Assembly (NCBI GenBank): GCA_003427395.1
Contig: BFEA01000760.1
Location: forward strand, 104,344-133,696
Direction: 5' to 3'
Source of the DNA: Chara braunii
Lineage: Eukaryota; Streptophyta; Charophyceae; Charales; Characeae
DNA: 29,353 nucleotides
Below the pieces are notes generated by a model that did not search any database, was not told where the DNA came from, and saw nothing but the letters and a program-made list of their open reading frames with translations. Positions 20,047-28,938 of the stretch are shown piece by piece (the stretch's first letter is position 1; every line of letters begins with the position of its first letter). Both the position numbers and the translations under genes were made by a program.

Positions 20047-20345
20047 GTCCTGTTGTGCATCATGTGGTGACTGGTTGAGCGAGGCCCCTCGTACTACCAC
20101 AGGAGCCCTTGCTGCACTAGTCTCGACAGAATGAGAATGAATCTTGTATCAGATCATGAGTCGATTTAGGAAGGATTAGCATAAGCTTGCTTGTGGCTTT
20201 TGTGCTTTTGTGCTTTTGTGCCTGTGGTGAGTGGCCGAGCAAGGCCCCTCGTTTAGCAAACTGAGTGCATCTTCCGTTAGAACATGGGATCATGCAGAGA
20301 AGATTGGCATAGCCCTGTGCAAGGATGACACGTCCCATTTGAAGG
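20047..20345 (+). repeat. Two diverged units ending in U6-like cores
   Basis: Two units of about 150 bp share GAGCGAGGCCCCTCGT (20079) or GAGCAAGGCCCCTCGT (20238), then an ATCTT and GATCATG segment, then a U6-like GGATTAGCATAAGC (about 20163) or GATTGGCATAGCC (about 20302). Parts of each also match the GGGCC-ACTCTC family (for example ATCTTCCGTTAGAACATGG at 20269). Confidence 0.5.
20288..20332 (+). pseudogene. U6 snRNA-like core 2
   Basis: GATCATGCAGAGAAGATTGG, then CATAGCCCTGTGCAAGGATG and ACACG, follows U6 for about 43 bases. The ACAGAGA box reads GCAGAGA and the catalytic AGC triad reads GGC, so the splicing-critical positions are changed. The 5' stem-loop and the 3' oligo-U tail are absent. 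It is a pseudogene. Confidence 0.8.
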
Positions 20346-20832
20346 CATACTCACAAGATGACTTTTTATTCGAAGCTTCGGACGTGGTTGCGGTCAGACT
20401 CATCCAGGTCTGGCTGATACAATCAGGAATTGGTAGTGTGAATATGCCTCATCAACCACAGTGCCTCAGGAGCTGACGAGGTTCCCCACCTTCGGCGGCT
20501 ATTCTGACAATGGACGCCGCACATAGGGGGGAGAACGTAACTGAATGGAGAGAAAGCACGTCAGATGGAGGGCAAGGGGGAAAAGAAAAGAGAAAGGGCA
20601 AAAAAAGAAGAAACAACCACCATATCAGTACCGGTTGCCAGCAATGAAGTGGACCGGTCACCCGCTATGTCTCGACCCTTCACCAGCTCCGACCTCCAAG
20701 TTCAAAGAGTTTTTTGGTAGCTTCCCAAAAAATTGGTTCGGGAAGGCTGCATCGGGGGTACCGCTGGTTTAAGATAGTGGTAGTGTGAGTATCCCCTCAG
20801 TTGGTACACCCCTGAACCGTTCCAACTCCACT

Positions 20833-20910
20833 GGAAGCAGATGAGCAAAATACTGGAGTTGGAAGCAGACGAGCAAAATACTGGAGTAAAAAGCAGATGA
20901 GCAAAATACT
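20833..20910 (+). repeat. 28-bp tandem repeat, about three copies
   Basis: The units start at 20833, 20861 and 20889 and contain GAAGCAGATGAGCAAAATAC. Confidence 0.92.
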
Positions 20911-21071
20911 ACGATTCCAAACTACTCAGGGCCGGCGGTGAGTTCTATGATCACATCTCCAGGCCGTCAGAAAAAAAGATTAGCAGTGCATCTTTCCACG
21001 TTCTACAGGATGATTCATTCCTCCTCCCCCCCCAAAAATCCGTACTCGGGTTGGACATCTGGCGAGTAACA

Positions 21072-21655
21072 GGGCCAGGGCCTTTGCTCCATGACTCTCC
21101 ACAGGTACAAAAGATGAAAAAGAAATTGGCGGTAAAGAAATTGGCGGTGTTAGAGGCTTGCCACACAGGCTGTCGAAAACCACGTTTTCAACAATTTTAC
21201 ATCACCACACAGACTTTCAAAGAATTGCATCTCAAAAGACATTCGACAGGTATCAGCATGGTACGCTCGACCGCCACCCTCCCCCACCCCCATTCTTTTC
21301 CTCCCGCCGCCTGCAGGAGACGGAAATTCGCAAGTACCCCACCCACCTGCCTTTTGAGAACGGCGTTCGAGTTCGAATTTGCATTGTCGGGGACTGTTCC
21401 GTGACTGCCATGCCCTGTCGAACGGCGGAGTCCGCCTGGCCATGCCATGACCAAAAACCTTGCCCCTCAACAGCGGCAAGGTGGCGAAGGGGGGCGGGGG
21501 GGGGGGGNAAACTGTGGACCGCCGAGTTTCAATTTTTTTCTGACAGGTGTCGAAACTCAAAGAAGAGTTTCGACAGCCTGTGTGGCGAGCCCACAGCACC
21601 ACTTTCGTTTCCGTCTTTTCTGCATGTGGAGAGTCCTGGAGCAGAGACCATGGCC
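21072..21655. mobile_element. Large foldback element, GGGCC-ACTCTC ends
   Basis: The left arm starts near GGGCCTTTGCTCCATGACTC (21078) and reaches GCCACACAGGCTGTCGAAA (about 21160). The right arm is its near-complement, running from TTTCGACAGCCTGTGTGGC (about 21568) to GGAGCAGAGACCATGGCCC. The arms are over 100 bp and the middle is unrelated. It has an N and a G run at 21495-21508. Long open frames across it on both strands reflect the arms. Confidence 0.7.
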
Positions 21656-21782
21656 CCACTACTGTCCAAGAAAATGACAAAAAAAAGGAACCAAATCCTC
21701 CTCTAGAACATGGAAAAATACACGGCCAATTATTGTTTTTTGTGTCTTTTGTGCATGTGGAGGGTTGTGGAGCAAAGGCCCT
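21651..21782 (-). mobile_element. GGGCC-ACTCTC family copy, nested cluster 1
   Basis: It runs from GGCCCCACTACTGTCC through CTCTAGAACATGGAAAAATA to GTCTTTTGTGCATGTGGAG then GTTGTGGAGCAAAGGCC. The order matches the reverse of the copy at 27557. Confidence 0.75.
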
Positions 21783-21968
21783 GGCCCTGCTACTTGCCGA
21801 GAAAACAACAACAAAAAATGAAACAAAAAAAAAGAAAATGAAACGACGGCGAAACGATGGGGACCTCTGCTCAGCACAACTGTGCAAAGGGAGAGAGAAT
21901 CTTCCACTAGAATCTGGAAAGATGCACCGCCATAGTTTTTGTCTTTTGTGCATGTTGAGAGTAGCGGA
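21779..21968 (-). mobile_element. GGGCC-ACTCTC family copy, nested cluster 2
   Basis: It begins at GGCCCTGGCCCTGCTACTTG and ends at TTGTGCATGTTGAGAGTAGC. The core has AATCTTCCACTAGAATCTGG then AAAGATGCACCGCCATAG. It contains an A-rich insertion. Confidence 0.7.
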
Positions 21969-22100
21969 TTTGGCTTCAAACGACCACTTCCAACACCACG
22001 CCTACCCTGCCATGTACTTGTATTCAAACATGAGCAACGGCCATCCGTGCGAGTAGTGGCTTCTGCTCCCCCCCGGCCCCCTCTGTTCCGAGCGTTTTCC

Positions 22101-22260
22101 CAAGGCTACAAGTCACACGCCTCGCGGGGGCGTCACGCAAGACCCGTTGCAGTCTCTAGTAAGAGTATCTAAAAAAAAAAACAAAGAAAAAAACAAGGCT
22201 GTAAGTCACGCCTCGCGGGGCGTCACGCAAGACCCTCTCCAGTCTTTAGTAAGAGTAAAA
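22101..22260 (+). repeat. A-rich-spaced direct dimer, about 67-bp units
   Basis: Two units, each with AAGTCAC, CGCCTCGCGGGG, CGTCACGCAAGACCC and CTAGTAAGAGTA or TTAGTAAGAGTA, are joined by an A-rich linker (22170-22195). Confidence 0.88.
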
Positions 22261-22533
22261 GAGCAGGCAGATGTGGGCGGGTTCAGACTTAGCACGGGTC
22301 ATCCACCAAAAAAATGCAGATAGGCATGTAGAGCGGTCTACACCTATGCATATATGTATGTAGGGGTACTGGCCTCTATTTCTCATTATCCCCGTGAGTT
22401 TGGATGTGTATAGTGGACAGCAACTGGAGCGACCATGGACAATTCAACTTCGTATAGCTGACAGTACGTGGAGCGAGGCCCTGAAGTGGGTGGCGAGCAC
22501 AGTCTCGGATACTCTCCCTTCTAGTCGCTCCTG

Positions 22534-23253
22534 CGGGACTTTCCAGGGCTCGGGGCAACGGGACCGACATGGCGGCAGGAGATGGTTGTGCTGTCAAACC
22601 GGGTTTGGAAGGCGTGGCTGCACGAGATGGTTGTGCAGGAGAGGAGTGGATGCTCATCCCCTGGGCTGCACAAGATGCACGAGATGGTAGTGCTGTGACT
22701 GTCCGGCGTCAAACCGGGTTCAGAAGGCGTGGGCCCTGGCAGCAGTTTGGGGGAGGAGAGGTGAACTGCAATGAGAAATGGGAGTGAACTGGGCTTTACT
22801 CCTGAGGGTTGCAGAAGGAAGAGAGGGTGGCCATACGTGGCTCATGTGGCAAGGACTGTCATTTGGGAAGACACAAACAGATCCCGCTTTGAGCATGGCC
22901 GTTCTCCATCCGGAAATTGGAGTCTGCCAGCAAAAGAGGACTGCGACAAGCACTTTTGGTAGACTGGAAGAGGGGAGCAAAGAGCAGCAAAGCGTCCAGG
23001 CGAGCAATGTCATGGCTCCTCGAAACACGAGCGCAGGGGAATCGATCAGTGAGAAGTGGAGTGAACCACTCAAAGGAGTTTGTCATGTCCAGCTGGCCGG
23101 AGGGCATTTCCTGCGGCCATCGGAGCGTAGCAATGTAGCGAAGCAACGGTAGTGCAGAGCCCCAGCCTTGCAGAACAGGGACTCGTCGCCACCACCGACC
23201 GTTCCGGGGCTTTTTCCAGGGCTCGGGCCAACCGGACCGACACGGCGGTAGCC
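22534..23253 (+). repeat. Dispersed direct repeat pair around CCAGGGCTCGG
   Basis: A segment with TTCCAGGGCTCGGG, then CAAC, GGGACCGACA and GGCGG, occurs at about 22537-22576 and again at about 23212-23253. Between them, the pair GAGATGGTTGTGC / GTCAAACCGGGTT is also duplicated (22580-22735). Confidence 0.75.
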
Positions 23254-23280
23254 AGCCAAATCAAAAAGAAAAAGGCTGCA

Positions 23281-23502
23281 CTGGTGCTTCGACAAATTTT
23301 GCCACGCAGGGGGCACATCGTTCCAGCGAAACAGCCCAGAATAAAAAAGAGCAGGGCCGTGCTGGCGCTTCGGCAAATTTCGCCACGCAGGGGGGGGGGG
23401 GGGGCGTTCCAGCAAAACAGCCCCGAATAAAAAAGAACAGGGCCGCGCTGGTGCTTCGGCAAATTTCAACACGCAGGGGGCACATCTTTCCGACGAAACG
23501 GC
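23281..23502 (+). repeat. Minisatellite, three units of 81-86 bp
   Basis: The units start at 23281, 23362 and 23448 with CTGGTGCTTCGRCAAATTT and contain CACGCAGGGGG, CAGC and GAATAAAAAAG. The G run inside the unit is expanded to 16 in unit 2. Confidence 0.92.
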
Positions 23503-24081
23503 CTCGGGTGTACTGGCAGCTTACGGGAGTGTACTGGTGGTTTACGGGAGTGCTGAGTCTATGCAAAGGTACACAAATTCAACAAGGGCACAGTAGTATG
23601 ATAGGTGAGTGCCAGCAAATAGGAGGGGGGGGGGGGGGGGGTATGCCCCACTGGGCCTCCTTCATGTAGATCGCCCACCACATTTTAGTGTCGGTGGATC
23701 AGCCAGTTTAGAGTACAGTTAGTTCCGCACGATAAATAGTTTCTTTACTCGCGATAGAATACTTCCAAGGAATCAGGGCATACTCACACTAGGACATTTT
23801 TTTTAAAGCAGCTCTGGCCGCGATTGCAGTCAAATTCGTCCAGGTCGGGCCTTACTTGCCGGTGTTATGCAGACGGATTTGATGGTGCGTGTCATCCGGT
23901 GAACGGTTTTTTTTGGTAAACATTCTGATATTTTAGAGAATTTGGAACAATTATCTCTGTTTTCTTTAAACACAAATAAAAGAATAGCAAAACCAATTAA
24001 AGGACAGCAACGAGATTAGCTGTCGGTTCAGCTGGTGCTGAAGGTGCTGAAGGTAAAAGCCGAGTCACGCTCTTAGTACAT
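23503..24081. other. No recognised gene; poly-G at 23625-23641
   Basis: A poly-G run of about 17 bases and AT-rich DNA. Nothing else is supported. Confidence 0.5.
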
Positions 24082-24260
24082 CCGGGTAGAATTGTGGGGC
24101 GCGCGGCCTCCAGTTGACTGTCTAATTGATAATTTCTTTAGAAAAAAAAAAAGAAAAGAAAGAACCCGGGTAGAATTGTGGGGCGCGCGGCCTCCAGTTG
24201 ACTGTCTAATTGATAATTTCTTTAGAAAAATAAAAAACAGAAAAGAAAGAAAAAGAAAGG
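24082..24260 (+). repeat. Direct dimer, 84-bp units with A-rich tails
   Basis: Two near-identical units (from 24082 and 24166), each starting CCGGGTAGAATTGTGGGGCG, continuing GCGGCCTCCAGTTGACTG and ending in TTTCTTTAGAAAAA plus an A/G-rich tail. This is the layout of head-to-tail retroposed units. Confidence 0.92.
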
Positions 24261-24292
24261 TGTAATATTGCACCACCTTCCTCCACTCGCCA

Positions 24293-24382
24293 CTTGGTTA
24301 CAATGTTCTATGGAATTAAAATTAGAAAAAAGGTCCAGTGGTTTTTTTTCTAATTTTAATTCCATAGAACATTGTAACCAAG
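24293..24382. repeat. 90-bp near-perfect palindrome
   Basis: The arms of about 39 bases start CTTGGTTACAATGTTCTATG and are exactly complementary, around a loop of about 10 bases (GGTCCAGTGG). No clear target duplication is seen. It could be a MITE or a local inverted duplication. Confidence 0.95.
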
Positions 24383-24394
24383 GAATCAGGATCA

Positions 24395-24600
24395 GGAACA
24401 CGGAGGCCAGGAATTCCTGCACAAGCAACCTGGGGTACTACTGGGACCACTGGAACCACTGGGACCGCTGGGACCATTACCCAGCTACGGTGCAGGAGAT
24501 GGGAAGAGGAATTCCTCCACAAGCAAACTGGTACTACTGGGACCACTGGAACCATTCCCGAGTTTCGGTGCGGGAGACGGGAAGGGATTCCGGATATATG
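24395..24600 (+). repeat. Minisatellite with GGGACCACTGGAACC units
   Basis: Two larger units start with GGAATTCCTSCACAAGCAA (24407 and 24510), contain repeats of CTGGGACCACTGGAACC and end with GGTGCRGGAGAYGGGAAG. Translations are simple repeats (WDHWNHWD on one strand, VPVVPVVP on the other), so no gene is called. Confidence 0.85.
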
Positions 24601-24699
24601 TAGAGAAGACCGAAGGACAAGGGCGCTGCCCTGCACATGCCCATCTCCTGGTACTGAACACGGTTCTGGCTGCTACGGGGTTCCGTATGACTATAATTA

Positions 24700-25420
24700 G
24701 GACAAGCAGTAGGTTGGTAGTGTGCGGTGGTGCAGTGAAATTGAGAGATGAGTGTAGCTTACTTTATAATTAGAAGTAGCAGTCGGTTGTTAGGGTGCTG
24801 TGAAATTGAGAGACATGCTACCCTCAGACAGGAGAGCCAAAACAAACAACCCAAAGCGCCCCCCCGGCTTCAGCGTCTCCCTGGCCCATACAATAAACCA
24901 CAAAAGAACAAAAGCCAAAAATAAGACAACAATCTCCTCCCCCTCCCTCCCTCCTTCCTACGCAACCAGCCGTCTCCTTCCTCCCTCCCACCTTCCGCTC
25001 CCTCCTTCCTCGCGCCCCGCCCTTGCCCCTTGCCACCCACCCCAATTCCTCCTTTCTTTTCTCGAACCCCTCTCCTATGTTCCTCCTCCCTCCCCGTCCC
25101 CGTCTTTCCCTCCTTTCCCCCCTTCTCCTCCTCCTCACCCTTCTTCCTCTCCTTAAGCGACCCCACTTTCCCGTGTGTCACTGCCGAAAATTCTACGTGT
25201 ATCTGGAGTTCCTAGTAGTCCCGATACATCCAAAATGTTCGATCAGTCCGTATGCATCTGGCCCACTCCGCAGGAGCAAGACCCATTCACTACTCTCTTG
25301 CCTGCGTGACAAGAAGAGAAAAAAAAAACTGAGCCTGCGATACAATTAAAGACAAAAAGCAAGATACTCGACACCGTAAAATAAGTTAGGCCAATTTCGG
25401 ACTCGGCAACACGATTCAAA
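24700..25420. other. Polypyrimidine tract and unassigned DNA
   Basis: Positions 24930-25160 on the plus strand are almost only C and T (mirrored as G and A on the other strand). No gene is recognised; open frames are low-complexity. Confidence 0.6.
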
Positions 25421-25621
25421 AAAATAATAATAATAATAATAATGACAAAAAAAAACAAACGGAATCATCATCGGTTCGAGATGGCAGGGCATGAACCTGG
25501 ACAACAACTGACTGGACATACACAAAGTGCGCGCGAAAGGGAAGCACACCATGATTCGGCAGATCGAAAGGCAGCAACAGCGAGAACAAGTGCGAGAGAG
25601 GCCAGGGGGACAGATGGGGAG

Positions 25622-25624
<3 letters not shown>

Positions 25625-25694
<70 letters not shown>
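25625..25694 (+). repeat. (AG)n microsatellite, 70 bp
   Basis: A perfect AG tract of 35 units followed by a G-rich stretch. Confidence 0.98.
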
Positions 25695-25697
<3 letters not shown>

Positions 25698-25812
25698 GGG
25701 GGGTAGATTTTTCACCAAAAATGCCATATTTACCTGAACGTTTGCTTTCTCCTTGTTTTTTTTTTTTCTCTCATAATCATATTCTTTAGCGTGTATCTGT
25801 ATTCGGTTTCGA

Positions 25813-25881
25813 TGTATTTGGACGAGTAACGAATATGTATTCGGACCAGTAACGAAAATGTATTTGGACGAGTAACGAAAA
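25813..25881 (+). repeat. 23-bp tandem repeat, three copies
   Basis: The units start at 25813, 25836 and 25859 and read TGTATTTGGACGAGTAACGA, with small changes in the middle unit. Confidence 0.95.
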
Positions 25882-26173
25882 AGTGGGCAAAAACACCGAA
25901 AAAAATTCGGGATAAATTTTTGGCGAACTCCGAAAGCTACTCCAAATAGGGTTTCATAGTGCTTGTGAGGTTTTTTTTTTTTTTGCCTTTTTTTTTTTAT
26001 TTATGTTTGTAGTATGAGGTTTCGACGACATCGCCTATAGTGATGCAGCAAAGCACCCCGAATTTTGGGTCTTCCATTAACCATCTCGGAGAAGGGGGAA
26101 GAGCAAAAAAGAGAGAAACGGAGAGAGAAAAGTAAAAAACCGAATCAAAGAGTAGCAGAAACTAGAAGAGGGG

Positions 26174-26392
26174 TGGGAGTCGCACAGAGAGAGAGAAAGT
26201 CGCACACAGAGTGAGAAAGTCGCACAGAGAGAGAGAAAGTCACACAGAGAGAGACAGACACAGAGAGAGAGACGGAGAGGGAAAAAAACTGATTCAAGGA
26301 GCAAAGGCAGTTAAAAGAAGGGAGAGAGAGAGAGAGAGAGAGCTGGCAAAAGATGATCCGCCGAGAGGAGCAGTTGGTAACAGAGGGAAAAC

Positions 26393-26435
<43 letters not shown>

Positions 26436-26445
26436 GGCAAAAGAA
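26174..26445 (+). repeat. GA-rich array with conserved interruptions
   Basis: Units of GTCGCACAGAGAGAGAGAAA recur between 26179 and 26250. Then two perfect GA tracts (26322-26342 and 26395-26433) are each followed at once by GCTGGCAAAAGA. Confidence 0.9.
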
Positions 26446-26732
26446 CACAGAGAATGAAGGATGGAGAGGAATTGCTGCTTTTCATTGGTTGTCCTCAAAC
26501 GCCTTTCATCCTCACAGAGTCGATCATCGGGCAAAGGAATGCTGGGAACCGGGGCTCACAAACCCCTCTGCTCCCCCCTCCTCCCCCCCCCCGCCCTCTC
26601 CCCTCCCCCTGCATTCCCTTTCCAATTCTCCTCCAGAGCTTCGTAAGCCCCAATGCTACATATTAATTCGACAGAATGTCTTTTCTGATCACTCTCATCG
26701 AACCTTTAAATCATACTTATCGTCTCCTTCCC

Positions 26733-26944
26733 TTCTCTCTCTCTCTCTCTCTCTCTTCCGCAGGACTCGACCTCCTTACCTCGTCCATTGCCGAGTAATG
26801 ACCGGCAGCTGTAGAGATTGCGTTGCGTGCCTCTCTCTCTCTCTCTCTCTCTCTCCCTCTCTCTCTCTCCCCCGACGAAACCAAGAAAGACGTGGCGCCT
26901 CTCTCTCTCTCTCCCCCGACGAAACCAAGAAAGACGTGGCGCCT
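26733..26944 (+). repeat. (CT)n array with 44-bp unit
   Basis: CT tracts at 26733-26756, 26830-26868 and 26899-26914. CCCCGACGAAACCAAGAAAG then ACGTGGCGCC occurs at 26869 and 26913, spaced 44 bp apart. Confidence 0.92.
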
Positions 26945-27447
26945 TCCTCTCTTCTCTAAGATTCGGAATCCTTCCCTCCTCCCATTGCCTGGTCGATAAC
27001 GAGCGACTACTATAGATTTTTATTTTTTATTTTTTTTCTTTTTCTTTTAAACTCACACTTTCATTATCCAAGTAAAACCCTCGAGGCCGGCGACTACTAC
27101 AGATATTGCGTGCATAGTTGGTTGAAAGAAAGTGAAAAAAAAAAAAAAAGAACTTAACGGAATCCGTTGAAGTGTCCGTTAGGGCAACTAACTATGTAGA
27201 CAGCCTGTTAGCGGAAGCCCGAAGAGAACGAACTTGCTCCTTTGATGTTCCTGGTCGCAATTTCGGCGTTTTCCTGAACCGAAATCATCAGGTCCTACTC
27301 GCGGGCACCACACGGTACGCGCTGACGATTTCAGTTATTTATACAAACGGCAAAACTGCGGCCACAGAAAAAAGAAGTAAAAAAAAAAAAAAGAAATTGC
27401 TGCCACAATTCAGCTGCGTGCTTTAGCTCATACGGCGTACTACCTTA
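26945..27447. other. No recognised gene; recurring GGCGACTAC motif
   Basis: Motifs such as CGGCGACTACTACAGATATT (27088) and GAGCGACTACTATAGATTTT (27000) resemble CGGCAGCTGTAGAGATTGCG (26802). They may be old copies of one repeat. A CCGTTGAAGTGTCCGTTAGGG segment (27167) recurs as CCGTTAAAGTGACCGTTAGGG (28031). No gene is recognised. Confidence 0.4.
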
Positions 27448-27552
27448 CCGTCTTCCCCCGAACATAACGCACCCTCATTTTGCCTGTACCGGACCGGAAA
27501 GATAGCTTCTATACATTCATGACCAGGGTGCGTTATGTTCAGGGGAAGACGG
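27448..27552. mobile_element. 105-bp TA-flanked palindromic MITE, variant copy
   Basis: Flanked by TA at 27446-27447 and 27553-27554. The arms begin CCGTCTTCCCCCGAACATAA and differ from the copies at 6561 and 28423 beyond the first 18 bases, yet the total length is again 105 bp. The next element starts only 4 bp beyond its right end. Confidence 0.82.
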
Positions 27553-27556
27553 TAGT

Positions 27557-27678
27557 GGGCCTCGCTCCACTACTCTCGACATGCACAAAAAACAAAAATC
27601 ATGGCGGTATATCTGTCCATGTTCTAGCCGAAGATTCACTCTCGTCTTGCACATTTCGAGAGCAGTTGAGCGCGGCCC
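27557..27678 (+). mobile_element. GGGCC-ACTCTC family copy next to U5
   Basis: The left end is GGGCCTCGCTCCACTACTCT and the right end its near-complement (CGAGAGCAGTTGAGCGCGGC then CC). The core holds GGCGGTATATCTGTCCATGT, TCTAG and GAAGATTCACTCTC. The U5-like sequence starts at the very next base. Confidence 0.8.
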
Positions 27679-27775
27679 ATTCTTTCGCCTTTCACTACAG
27701 AAGAATACCGTGGGGTGAGCACACTGAGCAGCTTGCAGCAATTTTCTTTACGGCCCTTCGCTCCGTCGAAGGGCT
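27679..27775 (+). ncRNA. U5 snRNA-like sequence, 3' three-quarters intact
   Basis: U5 is the spliceosomal RNA whose loop I holds the exon ends. The invariant 11-nt loop GCCTTTCACTA (27687-27697) matches the family consensus GCCUUUYAYYA exactly and is closed by ATTCTT/AAGAAT. CCGTGGGGTGAG, a CAATTTTCTTTACG stretch resembling an Sm site (27739-27752), and a perfect 8-bp 3' hairpin (GCCCTTCG, loop CTCCGT, CGAAGGGC; 27753-27774) follow in the expected order. The 5' arm of stem I is not clear because a short transposon-like element ends at 27678. A 14-A run begins a few bases after the hairpin (27781), which could mark a retrocopy. No promoter motif is evident upstream. Confidence 0.8.
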
Positions 27776-27928
27776 ATAAATTAAAAAAAAAAAAAGACGA
27801 AAAAAAATGCGGCCACCAACGTCACAGTCATTTGCCCAAAGGAGTAACTCGATTATTTCCTGATTAGGAAACACGGGCCTGTTGTCGCCGTCTGCTCCTC
27901 TCCGTCCCCTTCAAGAACTACTCGGCAG

Positions 27929-28011
27929 CCCCCCCCCCCCAAAAAAAAAAAAAAAAAAAAAAGAACTCAACCCACCCCCCCCCCCCCCCCAAAAAAAAAA
28001 AAAAAAAAAAA
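27929..28011 (+). repeat. Twin poly-C then poly-A modules
   Basis: C12 A22 (27929-27962) and C16 A21 (27975-28011) lie in tandem, separated by 12 bases. TCGGCAGCCC lies before the first module and after the second. Confidence 0.95.
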
Positions 28012-28420
28012 GATAGAACTCATCGGCAGCCCGTTAAAGTGACCGTTAGGGGGGGAACGAAGGACGCCACATGAAGCTAAAATAAACAGACTCCAGACGA
28101 CTGTCCGTTAGGTTAGGTCATATAAGCAAACGGTGAGAGGGGTCCAAAGAATTGAAGGGTAGAAAGAGAGGCCCATACATGTATATATATTGTCACAAAT
28201 ATCGTCAAAGATATATACATCGTTAAACAACTATATATCGTCACAAAAGATATCAGAGCGCAAAAGCGAAAAAACAGAAGATCTCAGAAACCACCAGAGA
28301 TCATGGGCAAAATAAAAATAAAATAAAAATGAAAAAAAAGGATCATGAGCAAAAGGGAACTAGCTACTGGGCGTTCGTTCGTCAAGGGGGCTGGTGATCT
28401 CCAAGTGGTTGAACTCTGAC
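28012..28420. other. AT-rich DNA without a recognised gene
   Basis: It contains ATATATCGTCA motifs, and a segment (28231-28280) with CAGAGCGCAAAAGCGAAAAA that recurs at 29131. Confidence 0.5.
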
Positions 28421-28422
28421 TA

Positions 28423-28527
28423 CAGTCTTCCCCCGAATACAACGTACGGTCATTATAGTTGAATTTGGCGTATCTTTCAGTCTAAATTCATCTATAACGA
28501 CCGTACGTTGTATTCGGGGGAAGACTG
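28423..28527. mobile_element. 105-bp TA-flanked palindromic MITE, copy 3
   Basis: Flanked by TA at 28421-28422 and 28528-28529. The arms begin CAGTCTTCCCCCGAATACAA and continue CGTACGGTCATTATAG on one side. The length is identical to the copies at 6561 and 27448. Confidence 0.88.
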
Positions 28528-28552
28528 TAGAGGCAGTAGGGTAAGTAGAGTA

Positions 28553-28585
28553 AAGGGACCGTACGTTGTATTCGGGGGAAGACGG
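28553..28585 (+). mobile_element. Solo right end of the 105-bp MITE
   Basis: GACCGTACGTTGTATTCGGG, then GGAAGACGG followed by TA (28586-28587), is only the right third of the family. It lies about 25 bp after a complete copy and in the same orientation. Confidence 0.8.
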
Positions 28586-28587
28586 TA

Positions 28588-28938
28588 TCTGGTTAAGGGA
28601 CCTGGGCAACTCGGTCTGTAGGGAGGAGGCTAGAGAGTGGCCATGTCTTCACCAGATCACTCGGTCTCTAGGGTCGCAGTGGGCCAAGTAGGAGAGTGAT
28701 GGGAATTAAAAATAAAAAGAAAAAATAAGAAAGAAAGGAGAGTGATGGGAAATAAGGGACTTGGATTCCACCTAGGCCGAAGTAGGCCAGATCGTCGTTT
28801 TAGACGGACTGGATCCCTGGGTAAGCAGGTAGAATGAGAGACATGAGAGACCAAGGAACAGTTTTTAAAAGCAGTTTGGGATAATTGCAGCCGGGGAGAT
28901 GGAAAGGTTATCTTAAAAAAAAAAAAAAAAAAAAAAAA
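28588..28938. other. No recognised gene; short duplication
   Basis: AGGAGAGTGATGGGAA occurs twice (28690 and 28736) around an A-rich linker, and ACTCGGTCTSTAGGG occurs twice (28610, 28659). A poly-A run lies at 28915-28938. Confidence 0.5.

Noticed and set aside
21150-21953. Long minus-strand open frame of 267 codons and overlapping plus-strand frames
   Set aside because: They span the arms of a foldback element, an N and a G run. Both strands are open for the same reason.
25442-25789. Open frames through GA and CT tracts (also 26211-26666, 26489-26959, 9082-9422)
   Set aside because: Translations are dipeptide repeats such as RE, LS and CV from microsatellites, not proteins.
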